This document shows positions 9,296 through 18,154 of a stretch of 64,000 bases of DNA, piece after piece. The stretch's first letter is position 1, and every line of letters starts with the position of its first letter. Source of the stretch: Prochlorococcus sp. scB245a_520K10 (GTDB lineage Bacteria > Cyanobacteriota > Cyanobacteriia > PCC-6307 > Cyanobiaceae); contig JFNU01000004.1 of assembly GCA_000634515.1 (NCBI GenBank), positions 124,001 through 188,000 on the forward strand, read 5' to 3'. Under the pieces are notes generated by a model. That model had not been told where the DNA came from, ran no database searches, and saw only the letters and a list, made by a program, of their open reading frames with translations. The position numbers were made by a program, and so were the translations under genes.

Positions 9296-9368
9296 TGGGG
9301 GTGGCGAGGATCGAACTCGCCTTAGCCAAATTATGAGTTTGGTGCATTCACCAGATTGCTACACCCCC
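9296..9368 (-). tRNA. tRNA with CAU anticodon (tRNA-Met elongator or tRNA-Ile2)
   Basis: 73 nt cloverleaf: acceptor GGGGGTG/CACCCCC, a short 3-bp D stem, anticodon stem CCAAA/TTTGG with loop CTCATAA (anticodon CAT), T stem GCGAG/CTCGC with loop TTCGATC, discriminator A. CCA is not encoded. The acceptor begins with a full G-C pair, so it is not an initiator tRNA by that test. A CAU tRNA can be elongator Met or lysidine-modified Ile; sequence inspection alone does not settle it, although Met is the more common annotation. Confidence 0.9.
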
Positions 9369-9509
9369 AAGAGAGTTTCTGTAATTTTGATTACATTGAA
9401 TTTCAATATACAATATAAAAATAATATTTCAAAAAACATCTCATTAGGAAGTTTTTGTGAGATTTCTTTTTTTTCTTCTAATCTTTAAATATAAATTTAA
9501 CTTTTACTA

Positions 9510-10070
9510 ATGGGCAATTTTTCCGAAAAGTATGATTCAAATAGAGCAAAATTGTTAAATCAGTTAATTGAAAAATCTTATAAGAAAGGTAACTTCACTC
9601 TATCTTCAGGAAAAAAAAGTAGTCATTACTTGAACTGTAAACCAGTATCATTAAATGGTGAAGGCCTAAACCTAATAAGTGATTTATTTTTAGATTTAAA
9701 AGACTCAAGTTCAAAAGCTGTAGCAGGTTTGACATTAGGGGCAGATCCTCTTGTAAGTGGATTAATCGTTAAAGCAGCTTCGCAAGGCCTAGAGCTTAAT
9801 GGTTTAATAATTCGGAAAGAAATTAAAAAATACGGCACCAAGGCTGGAGTTGAGGGGCCTATATTAGAAGAAGGAACTATGGTAACTGTCTTAGAGGATG
9901 TTGTTACAACTGCTGGTTCAGTAATAAAAGCTATAAAAAAGTTACGAGAAAATAATTATATTGTTGAGGAAGTTTTGTCTATAGTTGATAGACAAGAAGG
10001 GGGATGTGAAGCCCTTAATAATGAAAATGTTAAATTAAAGAGTCTTTTTACAATAAAAGACTTTTTATGA
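9510..10070 (+). CDS. pyrE: Orotate phosphoribosyltransferase
   Basis: 186 residues. Converts orotate and PRPP to OMP in pyrimidine synthesis. The PRPP-binding signature is [17 protein letters not shown] (residues near 128-144), with the flexible-loop lysines in [11 protein letters not shown] and [13 protein letters not shown] near the N-terminus. ygfZ follows after 10 bp, so the two are probably co-transcribed. Confidence 0.96.
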   Translation: MGNFSEKYDSNRAKLLNQLIEKSYKKGNFTLSSGKKSSHYLNCKPVSLNGEGLNLISDLFLDLKDSSSKAVAGLTLGADPLVSGLIVKAASQGLELNGLIIRKEIKKYGTKAGVEGPILEEGTMVTVLEDVVTTAGSVIKAIKKLRENNYIVEEVLSIVDRQEGGCEALNNENVKLKSLFTIKDFL

Positions 10071-10080
10071 TTATCTCAAA

Positions 10081-10917
10081 ATGCAAGATATAAAAAAAAA
10101 GTTTTGGCTTGAAAAATTTGATTGTTTTTCTATTACTGGAAAAGATGCCAGGAAATTTTTGAATGGAATAACAACAAGTAACATTCTAAATTCAGAAAAT
10201 AAAGTTATCAAAACTTGTTGGTTAAATCCTAATGGGGTTCTAAGGTCATTAATTGAAATTAATTTTTTAGAAAGAAACTTAGAAGTAGTTATCTTGGCGG
10301 GTAACACTGATGAAATAATTGGTTCCTTTAATCAAATTATTTTTCCGGCGGATGATGTACTTTTAAGTGCCCCTTGTTTGATTAATAGAATTCAGAAAAT
10401 TGATGAATCTAGTTCATGGAGAACTCACCAGCCTATTTTCTTCAAAACAGAAGATAAAGAATTTGAAATATATAAAAATAAACTAAATTTACTGAATTCA
10501 AATGATTTAAAAATTTGGAAGATTAATCAGGCAATACCCTCTTTAAATATGGAAATAAACGGAAAAAATAATCCTCTTGAACTGGGATTAAAAGATCTTA
10601 TAGATTTTAATAAAGGTTGTTATTTAGGACAAGAAACAATGTCAAAAATAAAAAATGTTTCTTCTTTAAAACAAGAAATAAGAATTTGGAAATCATGTGA
10701 ATCTAATTTTAATTTAGACGTTGAAGATAAAAGTTTATACATAAATTCTGCCAAAGAAATTTCTGTTGGCAAAATCACTAGTATTTTGAAATTAGATTCT
10801 CAAATTAAAGGATTAGCTATGATAAAAAGAAAATATTTAGAACAAGGAAGTTATTTTTATTCAGAAATTTTTGGAAAAATTATTATAAATAAATCTGTAG
10901 GATCAGTTTTTCTTTAG
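10081..10917 (+). CDS. ygfZ: Folate-binding YgfZ/GcvT-like protein
   Basis: 278 residues. Contains the diagnostic YgfZ motif KGCYLGQE at about residues 178-185 (consensus KGCYxGQE), with an N-terminal GcvT-like fold (FSITGKDARKFLNGITTSN). YgfZ proteins bind tetrahydrofolate and help maintain or repair certain Fe-S enzymes such as MiaB. It follows pyrE by 10 bp and its 3' end overlaps the converging nuclease gene by 15 bp. Confidence 0.88.
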   Translation: MQDIKKKFWLEKFDCFSITGKDARKFLNGITTSNILNSENKVIKTCWLNPNGVLRSLIEINFLERNLEVVILAGNTDEIIGSFNQIIFPADDVLLSAPCLINRIQKIDESSSWRTHQPIFFKTEDKEFEIYKNKLNLLNSNDLKIWKINQAIPSLNMEINGKNNPLELGLKDLIDFNKGCYLGQETMSKIKNVSSLKQEIRIWKSCESNFNLDVEDKSLYINSAKEISVGKITSILKLDSQIKGLAMIKRKYLEQGSYFYSEIFGKIIINKSVGSVFL

Positions 10918-12321
10918 TTGATTTTTGATTAAATATTCCGCAATTTGTAGAGTAGCCAAACAATCATCTTTGTTATATTGGATAATTTTTTTTAAAAATA
11001 TTTCGTTTTTTGTAATTTTATATTGAATCCACCAATAAAGGGCTTTCGAGCCACTGACATCTTTCTGTACCCATTTAAATCCCAGCCAATTAGAGACCGT
11101 TTTTAAGCCATAGTTTTTTAGTGGTAATATTAAAGACTTTCTTATTAAGGTATGTAAGTCTATAAATCTTGAGGTTAGTAAATCAATTTCTTCAAAACTA
11201 TAATTAAGGTATCTAGCGATATTAATAATTGCTATTTTTTCAGTCTCTCCGTAATGTAAAACTGGCCATTCATTATTTGAAAAAAGTATTTTAATAATTT
11301 GCCTATAAGATTCACTTTTATTGTTTTCAAGATTTAAGATTGGCTCATAAATAAGATCTTCTTTTTTTGCAAACAAATTATTTATTTTTAAAAAACCATA
11401 TAAAAAGTCATGCTTTTCGTCTGGATTTGACTCAATATCAAATACATAAAATCCCGAAGATGTTTTTTTTAACAGATCATAATTATCATTTTTATTGGCG
11501 ATGTAATATGATTTCCCAGAAATATATGCTTTTGCTTGCTTTACAAACATGGAGGCTTTTAAAAACTTTTGATCATTGAACTGAGATAATTTCTCTCCAA
11601 GTTCTTTTTCACTATACGAAGCTAATTTTTGGGTATTAGATATTCCATTTGTTTTGAGTAATGAGGCCGTTTTGGATCCTATTCCATCTATATCGGTTAG
11701 ATATCCACTTTCTTTTGCTTCTTTGTCACAAAATTTTTGCCATGAACAAATAGTACATTTTTTTCTATCTTGAGTTATTTCTGGCATAAATCCCTCCAAG
11801 CACTCATTCAAACTTAATAAAACATTCAAAACCTTTTTTCTTAATTTTTTATTTAAATAAATTTCTTCAACATAAGGTTTATTACCAAAACTTGAAATTA
11901 CTAATCCCTTTTCAATTTTTGTTTCTTGAAAAGATTCTAAAAGAATAGAATTGAAAGCCAAGTCGAATAAATGTTCTTTAGTAGTTTTATGGCCTAATTT
12001 ATAAACAGCAGGTAGATATTTATATGGTCCCCATTTACTTACACCTTTAGTCTTCAAAAGTAATTGGGGATGTATCTCTGCATAAATATTTTGGAAAAAT
12101 TTTCCTTTAATTTTTAATCCAATTACCCCTTCATAACCATTTTCACAGGCTTTTAATCCCGTATATATTTCACCATTACATAATTTATAGAAAATTTGAA
12201 ATTGGTTAACTTTATCTATGGCTTTATGCGCAGACCATACTTCATAAGATTTATCACCCTTGAAATCTAGCCATGCTTTTCTCTTGCATCTTATAAAACT
12301 TTTTAAATAAAGAGTGTTCAA
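10903..12321 (-). CDS. TM0106-family RecB-like nuclease
   Basis: 472 residues in three parts. The N-terminal PD-(D/E)XK-like nuclease region opens with LKSFIRCKRKAWLDFKGD and ends in a cysteine cluster (CTICSWQKFC plus Cys7 in IRCKRK), reminiscent of the Fe-S-bearing RecB/Cas4-like nucleases. A helix-hairpin-helix-like segment follows (DIDGIGSKTASLLKTNGI). The C-terminal third resembles an RNase H-like/DEDD exonuclease (YVFDIESNPDE ... HYGETEKIAI ... YNKDDCLAT). This matches the TM0106 family found in cyanobacteria; the cellular role is unknown. No CRISPR array or cas gene is near. Confidence 0.8.
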   Translation of the reverse strand: MNTLYLKSFIRCKRKAWLDFKGDKSYEVWSAHKAIDKVNQFQIFYKLCNGEIYTGLKACENGYEGVIGLKIKGKFFQNIYAEIHPQLLLKTKGVSKWGPYKYLPAVYKLGHKTTKEHLFDLAFNSILLESFQETKIEKGLVISSFGNKPYVEEIYLNKKLRKKVLNVLLSLNECLEGFMPEITQDRKKCTICSWQKFCDKEAKESGYLTDIDGIGSKTASLLKTNGISNTQKLASYSEKELGEKLSQFNDQKFLKASMFVKQAKAYISGKSYYIANKNDNYDLLKKTSSGFYVFDIESNPDEKHDFLYGFLKINNLFAKKEDLIYEPILNLENNKSESYRQIIKILFSNNEWPVLHYGETEKIAIINIARYLNYSFEEIDLLTSRFIDLHTLIRKSLILPLKNYGLKTVSNWLGFKWVQKDVSGSKALYWWIQYKITKNEIFLKKIIQYNKDDCLATLQIAEYLIKNQLKKN

Positions 12322-12398
12322 ATTATTTTATTGGCGGTTTTAAATTTTACTTATATAAATTAATATAGATAATTAAAAGAAATCAAGGAAGTCTCAAT

Positions 12399-13853
12399 TT
12401 GCAAGGTGCCACATTAGAAAATGTAAAATTTGGAACTGATGGTTGGAGAGGAATAATTGGATTTGATTTTAACCTTTCCAATCTTTCAAGAGTTGTTGTG
12501 GCTTCATGCCAGGAGTTGCATTATCAATACTATAAAGAAGTTAATTCAAAGAAAATTTTAATTGGATATGATCGTAGATTTATGGCAAGTGAATTTGCCA
12601 AGCACATAGTTCCTTTTGTAAGAGGATGTGGTTTTGAACCAATCTTATCTAATAGCTTTGTTACAACTCCCTCCTGTAGTTTCTATGCCAAAGAAATGGG
12701 TTGTCTAGGAGCTTTAGTAATTACAGCAAGTCATAATCCATATAATTGGCTCGGCCTGAAAATAAAGAGCTTTAATGGATGTTCTGTTGACGAATCTTTT
12801 ACAAGTGAAATTGAAAAAAAATTAATGCTTGGAAATTCAATTGAAAAAATAGAGGGTGCCAATCAATTAGTAGATATTAAGAAGTTTCATTTGGATAGAA
12901 TTAAATCCCTTTTTGATATTGATTTCATTTCCAATAGATTGAAAAAAATGAAATTAAGAATTTTTGTAGATTCTATGCATGGTTCAGCTGCAAATTGTAT
13001 GACTGAGATTTTTGCTTCTAATGATTTAGAAGTTATTTCAGAAATCAGGAAAGATGCTGATCCTTTTTTTGGAGGAAAACCTCCTGAACCTCTTTTGAAT
13101 TATGTAGATGATCTAAATCAACTACTAATGAAAAATTCAACAAATGAAGTGAAAACTCTAGGAATTATATTTGATGGTGATGGTGACAGAATTGCGGCAA
13201 TTGATGAAAAAGGAAGATACTCTAGTACTCAAGATTTACTCCCATACTTTATTAGCTATTTGGGCGAAATTAAAAATAATTCTTATCCAGTTTTAAAGAC
13301 TGTTAGTGGTTCAGATATTATTAAAAATATATCAGAGAGTCAAAATAGAGATGTTTTTGAACTTCCAGTTGGCTTTAAATATATTGCTGAAAAAATGATT
13401 AAAGAGAAAATATTTATTGGAGGAGAGGAATCTGGGGGTGTTGGTTTTGGTGACTTTATGCCTGAAAGAGATGCTTTATATGCTGCGATGGTTTTATTAA
13501 ATGGAATTGCTGAAAAATTTCAATATTTATATGAAACCTTAGATGAAATTCAAAAAGATTTTGGGCCAAGTTTTTATAAAAGAATTGATATTAAATTTCC
13601 AAATCAGTCAGAAAAAAATAACGTAAAAGAATTTATCATAGATAATATTCCTGAGAATATTAATAATCATAAGTTAAAAAGTATCTCAAAGATTGATGGA
13701 ATAAAGTTGAGAATTGATAAAAATTTTTGGCTTCTTTTTAGGTTTTCAGGAACGGAACCTCTTTTAAGGTTATATTGTGAAGCACCAAAAGAATCTTATT
13801 TAGATGAGTTATTAGAGTGGGGTCATCTATTCATAAATTTGGCAGGAAAATAA
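12399..13853 (+). CDS. Phosphoglucomutase/phosphomannomutase family protein
   Basis: 484 residues from a TTG start at 12399, chosen because a Shine-Dalgarno-like AAGGAAG lies about 9 bases upstream and because FGTDGWRG (the conserved N-terminal motif) follows immediately. The phosphoserine loop is TASHNPYNW with Ser at residue 111; the metal-binding loop is DGDGDR (near 262-267); sugar-binding GGEESGG and the C-terminal phosphate loop RFSGTEPLLR are present. It interconverts hexose 1- and 6-phosphates; preference for glucose, mannose or glucosamine cannot be fixed by eye. The XTP pyrophosphatase start is 2 bp after its stop. Confidence 0.93.
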   Translation: MQGATLENVKFGTDGWRGIIGFDFNLSNLSRVVVASCQELHYQYYKEVNSKKILIGYDRRFMASEFAKHIVPFVRGCGFEPILSNSFVTTPSCSFYAKEMGCLGALVITASHNPYNWLGLKIKSFNGCSVDESFTSEIEKKLMLGNSIEKIEGANQLVDIKKFHLDRIKSLFDIDFISNRLKKMKLRIFVDSMHGSAANCMTEIFASNDLEVISEIRKDADPFFGGKPPEPLLNYVDDLNQLLMKNSTNEVKTLGIIFDGDGDRIAAIDEKGRYSSTQDLLPYFISYLGEIKNNSYPVLKTVSGSDIIKNISESQNRDVFELPVGFKYIAEKMIKEKIFIGGEESGGVGFGDFMPERDALYAAMVLLNGIAEKFQYLYETLDEIQKDFGPSFYKRIDIKFPNQSEKNNVKEFIIDNIPENINNHKLKSISKIDGIKLRIDKNFWLLFRFSGTEPLLRLYCEAPKESYLDELLEWGHLFINLAGK

Positions 13854-13855
13854 GT

Positions 13856-14431
13856 ATGAAAAATTTATATTTAGCGAGTAAGAATAAAGGTAAAATTCAA
13901 GAATATAAGAAATTGCTTGCTGCAGTTAATTGTAAATTATTACTCCAGCCAGAAACATTAGAAGTTGAGGAGGATGGACTGACATTTAGAGATAATGCAA
14001 TTAAAAAAGCAAGTGAAGTTTCGAGAAAAACAAATAATTTCTCAATAGCAGACGATTCTGGAATTTGTATTGAAGCACTAGATGGTAAGCCTGGCATTTA
14101 CTCATCTAGATATGCAGAAAATGATCAGAAGAGAATTGAACGAGTTTTAAAAGAACTTGATGGAGTTCAAAATAGAAGTGCTTTCTTTATTGCCAATATT
14201 TGTGTTTGTTCCCCAAATGGTGAAGTGATTATTGAATCTGAGGCTAAGTGTCATGGCAATATTATTTTAAACCCGAGAGGAAAAGGTGGTTTTGGGTATG
14301 ACCCAATTTTTGAGGAAAATTCTACTAGATTAACTTTCGCAGAAATGAATAATGATATTAAAGACTCTTGTAGTCATAGAGGTAAAGCATTAAACAAAAT
14401 TATTCCAGATTTGATTGAAATTTTTTCTTAA
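13856..14431 (+). CDS. rdgB: XTP/dITP pyrophosphatase (non-canonical purine NTPase, RdgB/HAM1)
   Basis: 191 residues from the ATG at 13856, two bases after the mutase stop. An upstream in-frame ATG at 13817 would add 13 residues inside the mutase gene and lacks conservation, so I reject it. Motifs: LASKNKGKIQEYKKLL (substrate/Mg loop), ADDSGICIEALDGKPGIYSSRYA, GKGGFGYDPIF, and SHRGKAL near the C-terminus. It hydrolyses ITP, XTP and their deoxy forms to keep them out of nucleic acids. It converges with the carotenoid oxygenase gene. Confidence 0.95.
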   Translation: MKNLYLASKNKGKIQEYKKLLAAVNCKLLLQPETLEVEEDGLTFRDNAIKKASEVSRKTNNFSIADDSGICIEALDGKPGIYSSRYAENDQKRIERVLKELDGVQNRSAFFIANICVCSPNGEVIIESEAKCHGNIILNPRGKGGFGYDPIFEENSTRLTFAEMNNDIKDSCSHRGKALNKIIPDLIEIFS

Positions 14432-14433
14432 AT

Positions 14434-15918
14434 TCAATTAACCCAAGATCCATGAAGGCCATGAGGAATTGAAATGGGTAATTCATAAACAGCTAATTCT
14501 TTTAAGTCTTTTGCGTCTAATATCACTAAATCGCTTCCTCTTCTTTCTCCGTTCCATAGAAGTATAAACAAAAATCCCTCATCTTCTTTTGAAGAGTTTT
14601 CTGATGGAACCATAATTGGTTCACTTACGAATCCACTTGGACCTGCTGACCAAGAAATCTCTTCCTTAGATATTAAATTGATTTTTTTTATTGCTTGAAG
14701 TGGAGCGTTCCCCAGCTTTTGAGATGTGCTTGCCATCCAACTAAAAGTTGCTTTTAATCCTAAGTTTTTAGGATTAACAACAGCAAATTCACAACATTGT
14801 TCACTTAAAGTTTCAAGTTCACTAGTTTTTTTCTTTAGATCGATAATTGATCTTTTCAGTTTTCCTTCTGGATATTTATCAAAGTCAATATCCCTAAAAT
14901 TCTCGTCTGGACCAACTGAAGGGAAATCATCATAAAAAATACTATCTAATACTATTTTGGAATCTTTTTCAAATGCATTTACATGATGAAAAACGAATCC
15001 TTCTGGAGCATCTATTGTTAACGGTGGCTGACCTCTAAATAATCCACTTTCTCTGGGGATGATAAAAAACTTTGCTTTTTTATTTGGGTTTGACTTTAGA
15101 CATTGTGCAGCTCCTCTTTGACCCATTACAAATGGAAGAGGATTGAAATCAATGGCATTCTGTAAGAATATTGCCCAATTAGTTGTAATTGCGAAATCAT
15201 GGAGGAATGCAAAGCCATTAAAGGTATCTTTTCTGTCGAAAATGAGCTCTCCAGAATTTGTACCAGCATTATTAAATTCCATTAATCTAATGGTGCTTTT
15301 TGGCCCGGTTTGTACCCCAAAAGTGACTAAAAGTTCTGAGGATGAATTTGAATTTAGGTCTGTTTTAGGATGGGCACTGAATGCTTCATTAGGCTTGAGT
15401 ACCCCTTTTAATGTTGATAAACCAATAGTGTCGAGACTATCAGGATCCATTGCATGTGGACCGGCTGCTTCCCATAATGCGAGAATTTCATCTCCTAATT
15501 TAACGACATGAGTATTGGCGATATTCTTGAATTTTAGATCTAATGCATTGTTTAAAATTCCTCCATTTTTTTGTGTCCCAAAAACACCTCTATAAATAAA
15601 TTTATTTATTTTTTCTTCTTCCAAATAGCCTTTAGTTTTAACAAATCTATTTGTTAAGAACGGCTGACCATTTTCGAACTTTATGGATGTGATCATTCCA
15701 TCACCGTCAAATGGATGATGAACCCATTGTCCACCTCTCTCTAATATTCCTGGTCCATTTCTTAATAATGTTCCATTTAAATTTTCAATATTATTACCGT
15801 TGCTAATTTTTAGAGGCTCTTTAGTAAGCTCCTTTTCTACATTTTGATACGCACTGGACCAATCTTCTTTATTAAAACTTTTAATTTTATCAATTTTTTC
15901 TTCTTGTAAATTAGTCAC
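14434..15918 (-). CDS. Carotenoid cleavage oxygenase (RPE65/CCD family)
   Basis: 494 residues, the usual family length. All four iron-ligand histidine contexts are visible: SAHPKTD, FLHDFAITTN, VFHHVNAFE and the C-terminal GLHGSWV. The early GTLLRNGPG and HPFDGDGMI motifs are also typical. It is a non-haem Fe(II) enzyme that cleaves carotenoids or apocarotenoids; substrate and bond cannot be predicted here. No signal peptide. A 72-bp gap separates it from hisB, which is upstream on the same strand. Confidence 0.92.
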   Translation of the reverse strand: MTNLQEEKIDKIKSFNKEDWSSAYQNVEKELTKEPLKISNGNNIENLNGTLLRNGPGILERGGQWVHHPFDGDGMITSIKFENGQPFLTNRFVKTKGYLEEEKINKFIYRGVFGTQKNGGILNNALDLKFKNIANTHVVKLGDEILALWEAAGPHAMDPDSLDTIGLSTLKGVLKPNEAFSAHPKTDLNSNSSSELLVTFGVQTGPKSTIRLMEFNNAGTNSGELIFDRKDTFNGFAFLHDFAITTNWAIFLQNAIDFNPLPFVMGQRGAAQCLKSNPNKKAKFFIIPRESGLFRGQPPLTIDAPEGFVFHHVNAFEKDSKIVLDSIFYDDFPSVGPDENFRDIDFDKYPEGKLKRSIIDLKKKTSELETLSEQCCEFAVVNPKNLGLKATFSWMASTSQKLGNAPLQAIKKINLISKEEISWSAGPSGFVSEPIMVPSENSSKEDEGFLFILLWNGERRGSDLVILDAKDLKELAVYELPISIPHGLHGSWVN

Positions 15919-15990
15919 AATAAATCAAATTCTTTATTTATTTTCGCCAAAAATCAACTGAATTGTGGCTAATCCGAAAAATTTCCTATT

Positions 15991-16599
15991 TTATTGGTTC
16001 TCTAGCATTCCTTTACTGCTAGGAATTGAATCAGATCTTCTCAGATCTATTTCGGTAGCCATTCTCATTGCTCTTGAAAAAGCTTTAAAGCACGCCTCAA
16101 CTATGTGATGTGAATTACTGCCTCGTATTTGATTAATATGCAGAGTTATACCGCTGTTATTTACAAAGGCAATGAAAAACTCTCTTACTAGTTCAGTATC
16201 ATAATTTCCTATTCTAGGGGCTTTTAATTGAAGATCATAAGATAGATGCGGTCTGCCAGAGCAGTCTAAAGTGACTTGAACTAATGCTTCATCTAATGGG
16301 GCAAAGAAATGTCCAAATCTGCTTATTCCTTTTCTTTCCCCCAAGGCTTTTGAAAATGCTTTGCCTAATGCAATTCCTACATCTTCATTTGTATGGTGAT
16401 CATCAATATGGGTATCTCCAATTGCTTTTATTTTTAAATCGAACAAACCATGACTGGATATTTGATGAAGCATATGATCTAAGAATGGTATCCCGGTATC
16501 AATCTCAGAAATTCCATTTCCATCTAAGTTTATAAATACAGAAATATCTGTTTCATTCGTTTTTCTTTTTATTTCAGATTGCCTTAGAAGAGATGACAT
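15991..16599 (-). CDS. hisB: Imidazoleglycerol-phosphate dehydratase
   Basis: 202 residues. Dehydrates imidazole glycerol phosphate in histidine synthesis using two Mn ions. Both metal motifs are present: [16 protein letters not shown] and [17 protein letters not shown], along with [20 protein letters not shown]. Monofunctional, without the phosphatase domain found in enterobacterial HisB. fabI lies 20 bp upstream on the same strand, so the two probably share a transcript. Confidence 0.97.
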   Translation of the reverse strand: MSSLLRQSEIKRKTNETDISVFINLDGNGISEIDTGIPFLDHMLHQISSHGLFDLKIKAIGDTHIDDHHTNEDVGIALGKAFSKALGERKGISRFGHFFAPLDEALVQVTLDCSGRPHLSYDLQLKAPRIGNYDTELVREFFIAFVNNSGITLHINQIRGSNSHHIVEACFKAFSRAMRMATEIDLRRSDSIPSSKGMLENQ

Positions 16600-16619
16600 T
16601 TTTATGCGAAATACTTAGT

Positions 16620-17402
16620 TTACATTCCATTAATGCAGTAACCCGCATCAACATAAATTGTTTGGCCTGAAATGCCGCTAGAGAGATCACTTAATAAAAA
16701 AGCAGCTGTATTACCTACTTCTGTTTGAGTGACTGTTCTGCGTAAAGGAGCCTTTTCTTCAACATTGTGAATCATATCTAAAATGCCACCTATAGCAGAA
16801 CTCGCAAGTGTTCTTATAGGCCCAGCACTTATTGCGTTAACTCTGACTTGTTTTTCGGGACCAAGTTCTGCAGAAAGATATCTTACTGAAGCTTCTAAAG
16901 CTGCTTTAGCAACTCCCATCACGTTATAGTTAGGAATCGCCCTTTCTGAACCTAAATAAGTTAATGAGACAACTCCAGCACCATCACTAAAAAGTGGTTT
17001 TGCTGCTTTACATAAGGGTGCTAACGAATACGCACTTATATTAAGAGCCCTATCAAAACCCTCTGAAGTGGTAGCACTATAATCTCCAATCAATTCATCG
17101 CGTCCTGCAAATGCTAGGCAGTGAACTAATCCGTCAATTTGCCCCCAATTGTCTTTTATATTTTTAAAGATTTCTTCAATTTGAGCTGGATTTTGAACAT
17201 CAAGAGGCAAAAATAAAGATGGGTTTAAAGGTTCAGTTAGTTCTCTAACTTTAGACTCGAATCTTCCCTTATCATCAGGCAAATATGTGATTCCAAGTTC
17301 TGCGCCAGCTTTTGAAAGTTGTTGAGCGATGCCCCATGCTATTGAACGATTGTTGGCAATTCCCGTAACAAGAATTTTTTTCCCAGTTAGATTTAGAAGC
17401 AT
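16620..17402 (-). CDS. fabI: Enoyl-[acyl-carrier-protein] reductase (NADH)
   Basis: 260 residues, SDR fold. Cofactor site VTGIANNRSIAWGIAQQL; catalytic pair in YNVMGVAKAALEASVRYLSAEL, the Tyr-X6-Lys arrangement that distinguishes FabI from ordinary SDRs; substrate loop SAGPIRTLASSAIGG. It performs the last reduction of each fatty-acid elongation cycle and supplies acyl chains for thylakoid lipids. The gene is divergent from the thioredoxin-fold gene and followed by hisB. Confidence 0.96.
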   Translation of the reverse strand: MLLNLTGKKILVTGIANNRSIAWGIAQQLSKAGAELGITYLPDDKGRFESKVRELTEPLNPSLFLPLDVQNPAQIEEIFKNIKDNWGQIDGLVHCLAFAGRDELIGDYSATTSEGFDRALNISAYSLAPLCKAAKPLFSDGAGVVSLTYLGSERAIPNYNVMGVAKAALEASVRYLSAELGPEKQVRVNAISAGPIRTLASSAIGGILDMIHNVEEKAPLRRTVTQTEVGNTAAFLLSDLSSGISGQTIYVDAGYCINGM

Positions 17403-17507
17403 TTTGTTTATTATTTCTATTATTCTCCTATATAAAAGTACCTATCTTTACGGATTACTGCAAAATATACAATAATTTTCAAATATCAAAGAATTTTTAA
17501 CTTGAAC

Positions 17508-18101
17508 ATGGTAAGAACAAATTCTATGGTTTTGGAATTAGGTTTTCAATTACCAAATTTCGAAATGTTAAATGCTAATTCTTCAAAACATGAATATTTT
17601 AATTCTCATAATCTAGATAATCGGCATTTACTTTTTATGTTTATTTGTGCCCATTGCCCATTTGTTAAATATATTGAGAATCAAATTTTCACCTTAAGTA
17701 AAGAAATTGAAAATACAGTTCAAACAGTTGCAATTTCTAGTAATGATATTGTCACTCATCCTTCAGATTCTCCTAAAAATTTGAGATTACAGGCACAATC
17801 ACAGAGATGGAGTTTTCCTTATCTATATGATGAAAATCAAAATTTTGCTAAGGAATTAAAAGCGGCTTGCACCCCTGATTTTTATCTTTTTTCAAATGAA
17901 GGAGATGGTGATTTTTTATTGTATTATCATGGTCAATTAGACGATAGTAGACCAGGTAATAATATCCCTCTATCTGGAAAAGATTTGCGCTCTGCTGTAA
18001 AAGATTTGAATCATGATAATTCTTATCCTTCAAATCAGATGCCTTCTTTAGGTTGCAATATAAAATGGACTCCTGGTAAAGAACCAAGTTGGTTTAAATG
18101 A
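17508..18101 (+). CDS. Redoxin (thioredoxin-fold, AhpC/TSA-like) protein
   Basis: 197 residues from the ATG at 17508; a TTG two codons upstream and an ATG at 17526 are alternatives. The thioredoxin-fold core has FICAHCPFVKYIENQI, a CxxC pair placed like the peroxiredoxin/thioredoxin active site, then AISSNDIVTHPSDS and CTPDFYLFSNEG (cis-Pro region). This matches the thioredoxin-family proteins common in cyanobacteria with the GxxCxxCPxxK-like active site. Role likely in thiol redox or peroxide handling; the substrate is unknown. The aminotransferase gene follows in the same direction after 53 bp. Confidence 0.8.
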   Translation: MVRTNSMVLELGFQLPNFEMLNANSSKHEYFNSHNLDNRHLLFMFICAHCPFVKYIENQIFTLSKEIENTVQTVAISSNDIVTHPSDSPKNLRLQAQSQRWSFPYLYDENQNFAKELKAACTPDFYLFSNEGDGDFLLYYHGQLDDSRPGNNIPLSGKDLRSAVKDLNHDNSYPSNQMPSLGCNIKWTPGKEPSWFK

Positions 18102-18154
18102 ATTAAAAAATTTTTTTACCCGTAGAATTATGGTTTAGGGTTAATATATTTACT

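Noticed and set aside
13817-13855. Upstream ATG giving a longer rdgB
   Set aside because: Lies inside the mutase gene and adds 13 unconserved residues; the ATG at 13856 starts exactly at the conserved N-terminus.
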